Positions 16,310 through 23,738 of a DNA stretch of 64,000 bases are shown one piece after another. The stretch lies in NCBI RefSeq assembly GCF_025421775.1, contig NZ_JAOEFX010000009.1:174136-238135 (forward strand), in the 5' to 3' direction. The notes beneath the pieces were generated by a model that did not search any database, had not been told where the DNA came from, and was given only the letters and a program-made list of their open reading frames with translations. This DNA comes from Paenarthrobacter aurescens. Its GTDB lineage: Bacteria; Actinomycetota; Actinomycetes; Actinomycetales; Micrococcaceae. The translations under genes and the position numbers were made by a program. The number at the start of each line of letters is the position of its first letter. Positions within the stretch are counted from its first letter, which is position 1.

Positions 16310-17419
16310 ATGGGCGCCATGGACGAGCTGATCAATTCCAAGGTGGTGACCGAGCTGAGCTCCATACTCATGGGCGCCGGTCCCGGCATTGAGCTGCCCA
16401 CACTGGAGCGCTCACATGGTGACCTCGACGGGCAACGACTCCGCCAGCGGGTGGATCTCGTGAGGGACGCCCTCCTCCAGGACTTACCGGCAGGATCCTC
16501 CGATGTTCAGAGGATCATGCTCGATGCTCTCGATGACCATCGGTTTACGGGTTGGATGGTCTGGCCGGCCACCGAAGTGGTGACCGGTAGGGCACTTCAA
16601 TCGGGCTCACTCACCGACTTTGACGCTGCGCTCACAGTCCTGTCCCGCCTCACTGGGAGGCTCACGGCAGAGTTCGCCATCCGCGACCTCATAGCTGCCC
16701 GGCCGGAACGAGCAATCGCGACCATGCAAGCCTGGACGAATCACAACGACGAACACGTCCGCCGTCTTGCGAGCGAGGGCTCCCGCGCCTACCTGCCATG
16801 GGCTAAACGAGTACCGTGGCTGGTGGCCCACCCAGCGGCGACGCAGGAGATCCTTGATGCCACCTACCAAGATCCCACAGAATACGTCCGGCGCTCCGCA
16901 GCGAACCATCTCAACGACCTGAGCCGGATCGATCCGCAGCTGGTGCTGGCTACAGCGCGCCGTTGGTCAGGCAAACCTGATGACACCACACCCAAGGTGA
17001 TACGGCATGGACTCAGGACCCTGGTTAAACAAGGCAATCCGGATGCGCTCGCCCTCCTGGGCTACACGGGTGGCCGGCTGGTGGTCAGGGAGCCTCACAT
17101 CCTCCACACGGCAGTCGCATGGGACGGAACCGTGGAATTTTCGGCCGAGGTAGTCAACGAAGGCCCCCAGCCCGCCAATGCAGCCATTGACTATTCCATC
17201 GGGTTTCAGCGTTCCAACGGCACGGTCAGTGCAAAAACCTTCAAGCTCACGTCCCGCCGCATTCCACCCGGCGAGACCGTCACTGTCACAAAAACACACT
17301 CGTTCCGCCCCATAACAACCCGCTCCTATTACCCAGGGCAGCACTACGTTGTGGTCCAGGCAAACGGCGTCGCGTCGACACCTGCGCACTTCGTCCTGGA
17401 TAAGCAGGAGCTCAGCTGA
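16310..17419 (+). CDS. AlkC-like DNA alkylation repair glycosylase with Ig-like C-terminus
   Basis: A 369-residue protein. Residues about 60-240 are helical HEAT-like repeats typical of the AlkC/AlkD DNA glycosylase superfamily; the segment EYVRRSAANHLNDLSRIDP and the following RHGLRTLVKQGNPDALALLGY are characteristic of AlkC. Residues about 255-365 look like an immunoglobulin-like beta domain, reported in other AlkC proteins. It should remove N3-methylated purines. It has a strong AAGGAGG site and appears to be a single-gene unit. Confidence 0.8.
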   Translation: MGAMDELINSKVVTELSSILMGAGPGIELPTLERSHGDLDGQRLRQRVDLVRDALLQDLPAGSSDVQRIMLDALDDHRFTGWMVWPATEVVTGRALQSGSLTDFDAALTVLSRLTGRLTAEFAIRDLIAARPERAIATMQAWTNHNDEHVRRLASEGSRAYLPWAKRVPWLVAHPAATQEILDATYQDPTEYVRRSAANHLNDLSRIDPQLVLATARRWSGKPDDTTPKVIRHGLRTLVKQGNPDALALLGYTGGRLVVREPHILHTAVAWDGTVEFSAEVVNEGPQPANAAIDYSIGFQRSNGTVSAKTFKLTSRRIPPGETVTVTKTHSFRPITTRSYYPGQHYVVVQANGVASTPAHFVLDKQELS

Positions 17420-17441
17420 ACCTGGTGCCCGGCACCGTGCT

Positions 17442-18269
17442 TCAGATCCCCAACAGCCGCCGCATCTGTGCTCCGGCGTCACTCCCGGGTGCCGGGGTGT
17501 AGACCACGATGTGGAGGTCCGGCCGGTCCGATGGGGAGACTTGGTGATGCTCCATGTGGAGAACGCCAACTGCGGGGTGGTGGAACTGCCGCTCGCGGGA
17601 TTCGAATCCCAGGATGTCGTACCGGTCCCAGCTCTCTTGGAACTCCGGGCTGGCTGCTTTGAGCCGTTCCACCTGGTACTCCACATCCGGATCACCCAAG
17701 CGTTGGCCGGTCTCGGCCCTGAACTCAGCCAAAAAGCGTTTGCTCGTGACGTCCCAGTCCGGGAGCAGGTCACGAATGTAGGGATCGGTGAAAACGAGCC
17801 ACAGCAGGTTCCTGTCCGAGGCATCGAACGTCGCGATGTTGGGGTACAGCGCCTCGTACGCGCGATTCCAACCTGCGATGCCCCAGTCCGGGGATAGTGC
17901 GTAGGAAGGGTTGGGGTCCAGGGCATCCAGCAGGCGTTGGACGTGGGCCGGCGCATCGGCGGCCACCGGGCCCTTCGGTGGAGCGGAGGAATAGCCGCCC
18001 AGGGAAAGCACGTAGCTCAACCCGGTATCCGAGAGATGCAGCGCCCGCGCTATGGATTCGAGGACCTGCCGCGAGGGACTGATGTCCCGGCCTTGCTCCA
18101 GCCAGGTGTACCAAGTGACGCTCACGCCGGACAGGAAGGCGATCTCTTCCCGACGCAGCCCCCGCTCGCGTGATCGGCCTACCGGGGGCAGCCCGTAGTC
18201 CGAGCGCAGGGCCTGGGTGCGGCGCGTCCTGAGGTATAGCCCCAGCTCCTTGCGCCTCTCATCTTTCAC
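17442..18269 (-). CDS. XRE-family regulator with MmyB-like ligand domain
   Basis: A 275-residue protein. A Cro/C1-type helix-turn-helix occupies residues about 10-85 (GLRREEIAFLSGVSVTWYTWLEQGRD), and the rest is the MmyB-like PAS-related ligand-binding domain with the usual WNRAYEALYP and WDxxSKRFLAEFR features. It starts with GTG. It is divergent from ilvD, with a CTACTAGTAG palindrome in the 77-bp gap. Such regulators often control an adjacent gene, but ilvD is a housekeeping gene, so the target is unclear. Confidence 0.85.
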   Translation of the reverse strand: MKDERRKELGLYLRTRRTQALRSDYGLPPVGRSRERGLRREEIAFLSGVSVTWYTWLEQGRDISPSRQVLESIARALHLSDTGLSYVLSLGGYSSAPPKGPVAADAPAHVQRLLDALDPNPSYALSPDWGIAGWNRAYEALYPNIATFDASDRNLLWLVFTDPYIRDLLPDWDVTSKRFLAEFRAETGQRLGDPDVEYQVERLKAASPEFQESWDRYDILGFESRERQFHHPAVGVLHMEHHQVSPSDRPDLHIVVYTPAPGSDAGAQMRRLLGI

Positions 18270-18299
18270 GTCTCCAACACTATTACTCTGGTACTTTCA

Positions 18300-18309
18300 C
18301 TACTAGTAG
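18300..18309. promoter_or_regulatory. CTACTAGTAG palindrome
   Basis: A perfect 10-bp palindrome in the gap between the MmyB-type regulator and ilvD, 30 bp upstream of the regulator start. It is a candidate operator; no binding evidence is visible. Confidence 0.35.
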
Positions 18310-18346
18310 CAACACCGTCTTCCGCCGACCGTAGAAGAACAGCAGG

Positions 18347-20218
18347 ATGGTATTCATGCCTGCACTACGCTCAAGAACAGTTACCCATGGCCGCAACATG
18401 GCCGGCGCCCGCGCCCTGCTGCGCGCCTCCGGCGTCGCCAACACGGACATCGGCAAGCCGATCATCGCCGTCGCCAACTCTTTCACCGAGTTCGTCCCCG
18501 GCCACACCCACCTGGCTCCCGTGGGCCGGATTGTCTCCGACGCGATCCTCGCCGCCGGCGCTGTTCCGCGCGAATTCAACACCATCGCCGTGGACGACGG
18601 CATCGCCATGGGCCACTCCGGAATGCTCTACTCCCTGCCGTCCCGCGACCTGATCGCCGACTCCGTTGAGTACATGGTCAACGCACATTGTGCTGATGCG
18701 TTGGTCTGCATCTCCAACTGCGACAAGATCACCCCCGGGATGCTCATGGCGGCGCTCCGCCTGAACATCCCCGTTGTGTTCGTTTCCGGCGGCCCCATGG
18801 AAGCCGGCCGCGTGACCCTGACCGACGGTTCCGTGCGCTCCCTGGACCTGGTCAACGCGATTGCCGACGCCGTGGACGAATCCATCTCCGATGAAGACAT
18901 CAACCTCATCGAAGAGAACGCCTGCCCCACCTGCGGTTCCTGCTCGGGCATGTTCACCGCCAACTCCATGAACTGCCTCGCCGAGGCCATCGGCTTGGCC
19001 CTGCCAGGCAACGGCTCCGTGCTCGCGACCCACACCGCCCGCAAGGCGCTGTACGAGAAGGCCGGCGCTACCGTCGTCGATCTGGTGAAGCGCTACTACG
19101 ACGGCGACGACGAGTCGGTGTTGCCGCGCTCCATCGCCACCGCCGAGGCCTTCGACAACGCCATGGCCCTGGACATCTCCATGGGCGGCTCCACCAACAC
19201 CATCCTGCACCTGCTTGCCGCGGCGCAGGAGGCGGGCGTGGAGTACGGCCTGGCCGAGATGGATGCCAAGTCCCGCCAAGTGCCTTGCCTGGCCAAGGTG
19301 GCCCCGAATGTAGCCGGGGACAAGACCTATTACATGGAGGACGTGCACCGCGCCGGTGGCATCCCCGCCCTCCTGGGTGAGCTGAACCGTGGCGGCCTCC
19401 TGCACAAGAATGTTCATTCCGTGCACTCCAACGACCTGGACGGCTGGCTGGATGACTGGGACGTCCGCGGCGGCAAGGCCACCGATGAGGCCCAAGCGCT
19501 GTGGCATGCGGCTCCCGGTGGCGTCCGCTCCTCCACCGCGTTCTCGCAGTCGAACGAGTGGACCTCCCTGGACACCGACGCCGAGGGTGGCTGCATCCGT
19601 TCCGTGGAGCACGCCTTCTCCAAGGATGGCGGCCTGGCGGTGTTGCGCGGCAATGTCGCAGTGGACGGTGCCGTGGTCAAGACCGCAGGCGTTGACGAGT
19701 CCATCTGGATCTTCGAAGGCCCGGCCGTTGTGTGCGAATCACAGGACGAAGCCGTGGAAAAGATCCTGAACAAGTCCATCAAGGAAGGCGACGTGGTGGT
19801 CATCCGCTACGAAGGCCCCAGGGGTGGTCCGGGCATGCAGGAAATGCTCTACCCGACGTCGTTCCTTAAGGGCCGCGGCCTGGGCAAGAAGTGCGCCCTC
19901 ATCACGGACGGCCGCTTCTCCGGCGGCACCTCGGGCCTGTCGATCGGCCACATCTCCCCGGAGGCTGCCTCCGGCGGCGCGATCGCCCTGGTTGAGGACG
20001 GCGATATCATCAGCATCGATATCACGCAGCGCTCCCTCCAGTTGCAGGTCTCCGACGAGATCCTCGCCGAACGCCGCGAAAAACTTGAAGTCAACGGTGG
20101 CTACAAGCCAAAGGACCGCGAACGCCACGTCTCACCCGCGTTGCGCGCTTACGCCGCCATGGCACTGTCCGCGGACAAGGGCGCCGTCCGCGATGTCTCG
20201 CTGGTGGAAAACCTGTAA
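18347..20218 (+). CDS. ilvD: Dihydroxy-acid dehydratase
   Basis: A 623-residue IlvD/Edd-family enzyme. Iron-sulfur ligand motifs are seen in CISNCDK and CPTCGSCSGMFTANSMNC, with GGSTNT and the C-terminal DGRFSGGTSG. It dehydrates dihydroxyisovalerate and its homologue in valine, leucine and isoleucine synthesis. The ATG at 18347 opens the frame, but an AGGA at 18345-18348 would better serve the in-frame ATG at 18356 (MPALRSRTVTHGRNMAG), where family members usually begin. It stands apart from other ilv genes. Confidence 0.95.
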   Translation: MVFMPALRSRTVTHGRNMAGARALLRASGVANTDIGKPIIAVANSFTEFVPGHTHLAPVGRIVSDAILAAGAVPREFNTIAVDDGIAMGHSGMLYSLPSRDLIADSVEYMVNAHCADALVCISNCDKITPGMLMAALRLNIPVVFVSGGPMEAGRVTLTDGSVRSLDLVNAIADAVDESISDEDINLIEENACPTCGSCSGMFTANSMNCLAEAIGLALPGNGSVLATHTARKALYEKAGATVVDLVKRYYDGDDESVLPRSIATAEAFDNAMALDISMGGSTNTILHLLAAAQEAGVEYGLAEMDAKSRQVPCLAKVAPNVAGDKTYYMEDVHRAGGIPALLGELNRGGLLHKNVHSVHSNDLDGWLDDWDVRGGKATDEAQALWHAAPGGVRSSTAFSQSNEWTSLDTDAEGGCIRSVEHAFSKDGGLAVLRGNVAVDGAVVKTAGVDESIWIFEGPAVVCESQDEAVEKILNKSIKEGDVVVIRYEGPRGGPGMQEMLYPTSFLKGRGLGKKCALITDGRFSGGTSGLSIGHISPEAASGGAIALVEDGDIISIDITQRSLQLQVSDEILAERREKLEVNGGYKPKDRERHVSPALRAYAAMALSADKGAVRDVSLVENL

Positions 20219-20235
20219 CGCCCCGCGGCACGCGA

Positions 20236-20267
20236 ACGTCGACCTGCCCGGTTGGGCAGGTCGACGT
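20236..20267. terminator. Perfect 14-bp stem between ilvD and hps
   Basis: ACGTCGACCTGCCC and its complement flank a GGTT loop. It lies between two convergent genes and has no T-run, so it is a likely bidirectional terminator. Confidence 0.7.
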
Positions 20268-20284
20268 AGCGGAAGTGCTCTGAG

Positions 20285-20908
20285 CTAGTTGATGGCTGCC
20301 TTCAGTTCCTTGGCGGCCAACTCGGGGTCTGAAGCGCTGTAGATGGCACTGCCTGCAACGGCGACGTCTGCGCCAGCCAGCTGCACGGCTGCAATGGTTC
20401 CGGCGTTCACGCCACCAGCAACGGAGAACGGCACGCGTGCTTCCTCGCCTGCGTTGAGCAGTGTGCGCAGGTTGTAACCGGGCTGTGCCTGCTCATCCAG
20501 GCCTGCGTGGAACTCAACGAACTTGGCCCCCAGCGCGCGGGCTTCCTTGGCGCGGGAAACCTTGTCCGCCACACCGATCAGGTCCACCACGATGCCCTTG
20601 TTGTGAGCCTTCGCGGCCTTGACCGCGCCGGCAATGGTGGAGTCATCGGCCGTCCCCAGGACCGAGACCAGGTCCGCGCCGGCGCTGAAGGCGATATCGG
20701 CTTCGAGCTCACCTGCATCCATGGTCTTCATGTCCGCGAAGACGATCTTGCTGGGGTGGGCTTCCTTGATCGCGGTGACTGCGCTCAGGCCTGCAGCTTT
20801 GATCAGCGGTGTGCCGAGCTCGATGATGTCTACGTGCTCGGCCACTTTGGCGGCCAGTTCCAAGGCGTCCTCGACGGTGAGGAGATCCAGTGCTACCTGA
20901 AGTTTCAT
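20285..20908 (-). CDS. hps: 3-hexulose-6-phosphate synthase
   Basis: A 207-residue TIM-barrel protein of the orotidine-decarboxylase-like family. It begins MKLQVALDLL and carries the FADMKTMDAGE catalytic segment, with VSVLGTADDSTI and AGGVNAGTI further on, as in hexulose-phosphate synthases. It joins formaldehyde to ribulose 5-phosphate. It follows the isomerase gene by 61 bp on the same strand, and the pair forms the fixation half of the RuMP pathway; in non-methylotrophs it commonly detoxifies formaldehyde, e.g. from demethylation. Confidence 0.92.
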   Translation of the reverse strand: MKLQVALDLLTVEDALELAAKVAEHVDIIELGTPLIKAAGLSAVTAIKEAHPSKIVFADMKTMDAGELEADIAFSAGADLVSVLGTADDSTIAGAVKAAKAHNKGIVVDLIGVADKVSRAKEARALGAKFVEFHAGLDEQAQPGYNLRTLLNAGEEARVPFSVAGGVNAGTIAAVQLAGADVAVAGSAIYSASDPELAAKELKAAIN

Positions 20909-20969
20909 GGTGTTCTTCTTTCATTCGGAATGTTTCGTTTGGAGCGGGTAGTGCGGGCTAGGGGTGGGA

Positions 20970-21566
20970 TTACTCGAGATTGGCGTGGCGCAGCCAGAGT
21001 TGTTCCGCAGGCTCGTTGGTGTCCTCCCAGAGCGTTTGGAACACTGTCTCCGTTGCAAGGAAGAGGGATTGCTCGAACAAGCTGCCGGAGTACTGGCGGG
21101 AACGGCCGGAGCCATGATCGGTTTTCTGCGCGGCGGGTATGATCACCAACGCATCGGCCAGGGCAGCCAAGGGTGATTCCGGGTTGGTGGTCACGGCGGC
21201 AACGTCCGCCCCGGCAGCGGCTGCGGTTTGCGCTGACTTGACCACGCCTGAGGTGGTTCCCGATCCGGATGCCACCAGCAGGAGGTCACCAGAGGCGATG
21301 GCGGGCGTCGTGGTGTCGCCGGCAACATGGACCGTCAGGCCCAAGTGCATGAGTCGCATGGCAGCCATGCGAAGAACCAGTCCGCTGCGCCCGGCTCCGG
21401 CGAGGAAGACACGCTCTGCCCCTCGGATTCTGTCGGCGAGGACTGCCAGCTGGTTGACGTCGATCGCGTTGGTGGTGCTGACCAGTTCGTCCTGGATCAG
21501 GGCCAGGTTGATCGCGGCCCGGGCCGGCGTTTGGCTCAGGGCGGGCTTTTCTGCGACAGCGTCCAC
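20970..21566 (-). CDS. hxlB: 6-phospho-3-hexuloisomerase
   Basis: A 198-residue SIS-domain protein with the sugar-phosphate-binding GAGRSGLVLRMAAMRL and ASGSGTTSGV segments. It converts hexulose 6-phosphate to fructose 6-phosphate. It starts with GTG after a clear GAAGGAG site. It is the first gene of the hps/phi unit and divergent from the kinase-like LuxR regulator across 115 bp. Confidence 0.92.
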   Translation of the reverse strand: MDAVAEKPALSQTPARAAINLALIQDELVSTTNAIDVNQLAVLADRIRGAERVFLAGAGRSGLVLRMAAMRLMHLGLTVHVAGDTTTPAIASGDLLLVASGSGTTSGVVKSAQTAAAAGADVAAVTTNPESPLAALADALVIIPAAQKTDHGSGRSRQYSGSLFEQSLFLATETVFQTLWEDTNEPAEQLWLRHANLE

Positions 21567-21656
21567 ACTCTCTCCTTCAGTAGCCGTGGTGTTTGCTTCC
21601 CTTCCAGCTTGGTGCAGTCCAAGGGTGGGGAGAACGCTGATTTGTGACAGTCTTTC

Positions 21657-21672
21657 CTATCCGTTTGGGTAG
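21657..21672. promoter_or_regulatory. Imperfect CTATCC/GGGTAG repeat between hexuloisomerase and LuxR gene
   Basis: CTATCC-GTTT-GGGTAG is an imperfect inverted repeat ten bases before the LuxR-type reading frame. It is a possible operator for that regulator, with moderate support only. Confidence 0.3.
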
Positions 21673-21681
21673 TACCGGGCC

Positions 21682-22977
21682 ATGTTTGGCGCATATGCTG
21701 GCCGAATGCAGAACTGGGCACTCCTCCACTCCGTCAGCGACCTGGCTGCCGCGCCGCTGAACCGCATTGCCGAAAGCCTCCGTGAGGCCACCCTCCCGTT
21801 CCTGGCAAGCAGCGCCCTGGTCATCTTCACGGAGGACTGCACGGGACGGCCCCAGAAGAAGGCGGGCGAGGAAAGCATAGTCAGCCGCGTGTCCATCACC
21901 GAACTGGACCAGTTGCGCTCGGCGATGCCGGGTGAGGATCCGTGGCGCATGTCCGCGGTCATCGCCGGTGAGGAGCGGCAAGTCCTTGCCTTGGGCTATG
22001 CGCCCAGCCAGGCGCTGCTGGTCCTGACCGACCCCTCCGTGACTGCCGGGTCGGAAGGATCGGAAGCAGAAGGGGAAGCTCTCCGTCTTCTCAGCTATCT
22101 GTGGGGATTAACCGCCCGACGCATCCAGGAGAAAGTAACCGACGCGCCGCCGTCGTACCTTTTGGAATCACGGGCCGCATCCGCTGAGCGGATCCGCGTA
22201 ACGGCCGAGCTGGTCGACCAGCACTCCACAACCCTTGAAACGCTGCTTGCGGCTCTGCGGTCGACCTCCTTGAACGACGCCGTGGCGCGCGCCTCCGTGA
22301 CGGACCTCGCCGTCAAGGCACTGGTGGATTTGCGGACGCTCAGCGACCGTACCAGTGATCTGGTGGAGGAACCGGTGGCGACGGCGTTTGAGCGGCTTCG
22401 CGAAGACCTCCGGCCCCTGATGCACTTCAGCAATATCGACATCCAGTTCATCGAGCCGCCCGCCAACGGGCGTGCACTCCCTGGTGAGGTTGCCCATGCT
22501 GCCCGCGCCGTTGTCCGTGGGCTTGTGCTGGCCATCGCGGAGCAGCCGGACGTCCGCCGGGTCCGGGCACAATGGGATTGCGACGGTGAGAACCTGCTGA
22601 TCAACGTGCGCGACGACGGCCTGGGCGCCCTCTCGGCGGATTCGCCCAATATCGTCCGGCTGCAGCAGCGGGTGCAGGCAGTGGACGGGCGGATGTCCCT
22701 TGAGGTGATGCAGGGTTGGGGTGCGGATATTTCCGTGGTGTTGCCGCTGGATCCGCCGGCGGCGCCAGCAGGTGATGTTGCCGTCTGGGATCTGGCACCC
22801 CGCGAATTGGAAATCCTGCAGTTGCTCACTTCGGGGCAGCGGAACCGGAGCATCGCTGGTGCGCTCCACATCAGTGAGAACACGGTGAAGTTCCATATCC
22901 GGAACCTCTTCAGAAAACTCGACGTGCGTTCCAGGACCGAAGCGATTGCTTTGGCGCACTCAGCTGGCCTGCGGTAA
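21682..22977 (+). CDS. LuxR-type regulator fused to a degenerate histidine-kinase module
   Basis: A 431-residue soluble protein. Residues 1-150 look like a GAF-type sensory region. Residues 169-200 resemble a HisKA_3 dimerisation helix, but the expected ELHD motif reads ELVD (176-179), losing the phospho-acceptor His. Residues about 265-355 keep one ATPase-like glycine motif, DDGLGA (311-316). Residues 370-428 are a LuxR helix-turn-helix. It is divergent from the RuMP pair and is probably its regulator, acting as a one-component factor. The ATG at 21682 lacks a ribosome site; ATG 21706 is an alternative. Confidence 0.82.
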   Translation: MFGAYAGRMQNWALLHSVSDLAAAPLNRIAESLREATLPFLASSALVIFTEDCTGRPQKKAGEESIVSRVSITELDQLRSAMPGEDPWRMSAVIAGEERQVLALGYAPSQALLVLTDPSVTAGSEGSEAEGEALRLLSYLWGLTARRIQEKVTDAPPSYLLESRAASAERIRVTAELVDQHSTTLETLLAALRSTSLNDAVARASVTDLAVKALVDLRTLSDRTSDLVEEPVATAFERLREDLRPLMHFSNIDIQFIEPPANGRALPGEVAHAARAVVRGLVLAIAEQPDVRRVRAQWDCDGENLLINVRDDGLGALSADSPNIVRLQQRVQAVDGRMSLEVMQGWGADISVVLPLDPPAAPAGDVAVWDLAPRELEILQLLTSGQRNRSIAGALHISENTVKFHIRNLFRKLDVRSRTEAIALAHSAGLR

Positions 22978-23024
22978 AGGAACCTATTTCGAACGACATC
23001 ATGAGCGCACGACATCATCAGTAC

Positions 23025-23045
23025 ACGACGGCGGTGGGCGGCTTT
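23025..23045. repeat. 21-base repeat, copy 2
   Basis: Identical over 21 bases to the right arm of the stem-loop at 16224-16244, but here without the complementary left arm. A direct repeat ACGACATCAT (22994-23003 and 23010-23019) lies just before it. It occupies the gap between the convergent LuxR gene and kdpE. Confidence 0.65.
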
Positions 23046-23048
23046 CGT

Positions 23049-23738
23049 TTATGGGACGAACCGGTAGCCCATCCCGGGCTCGGTGATGAAGTGGCGCGGG
23101 GTGCCCGGTTCAACTTCCAGCTTTCGGCGGAGCTGGGCCATGTAGACGCGCAAGTAGTTGGCTTCCTTGGCGTACGCCGGTCCCCAAACTTCGGTGAGGA
23201 GTTGCTGTTGGGTGATCAGTTTGTCCGGATTGCGGACCATGATGTCCAGGATGTTCCATTCGGTGGGTGTCAGCCTGACGTCCTGGCCGGACTTGGTGAT
23301 TTGCCTCTTCGACAGGTCTGCGGTGAAGGAACTGGTCTCGATCACGGCGGTTTCCCCGCTTGATTCGGTGTTTCGCCGCAGGATGGCCCGGAGGCGCGCC
23401 AGCAGTTCGTCCAGTCCGAAGGGCTTGGTGATGTAGTCGTCCGCTCCGGCATCCAGTGCTTCCACCTTGTCGCCGGACCCGTGCCGGGCTGACAGGACCA
23501 GGATGGGCACGGCGCTCCACTCGCGGAGCCGGGCGATGACCGTTGTGCCGTCGATGTCCGGCAAGCCAAGGTCAAGGATGACGACGTTGACTGGCCGCTG
23601 CGCGGCGGCGTGGAGTGCCGATTCGCCATCCGTGGCTGTTGTGACGGTGTATCCCTGCCCTTTGAGGGTGATGGCCAGGGCGCGGACAATGTGGGGATCG
23701 TCGTCCACTACCAAAACGCTATTCATGCCGGATGCCAT
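23049..23738 (-). CDS. kdpE: Response regulator KdpE
   Basis: A 229-residue OmpR/PhoB-type regulator. The receiver domain has the DDDPH acidic pocket, a phosphoaspartate in VVILDLGLPD and the conserved lysine in DYITKPFG. The C-terminal winged helix includes LTPTEWNILDIMVRNPDKL and ends with GMGYRFVP. It pairs with KdpD to control kdp. Its start lies inside the last codons of kdpD (20-base overlap). Confidence 0.95.
   Translation of the reverse strand: MASGMNSVLVVDDDPHIVRALAITLKGQGYTVTTATDGESALHAAAQRPVNVVILDLGLPDIDGTTVIARLREWSAVPILVLSARHGSGDKVEALDAGADDYITKPFGLDELLARLRAILRRNTESSGETAVIETSSFTADLSKRQITKSGQDVRLTPTEWNILDIMVRNPDKLITQQQLLTEVWGPAYAKEANYLRVYMAQLRRKLEVEPGTPRHFITEPGMGYRFVP

Noticed and set aside
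18371..19612. 413-codon minus-strand frame
   Set aside because: Shadow of ilvD; Gly/His/Val-rich composition with no ribosome site.
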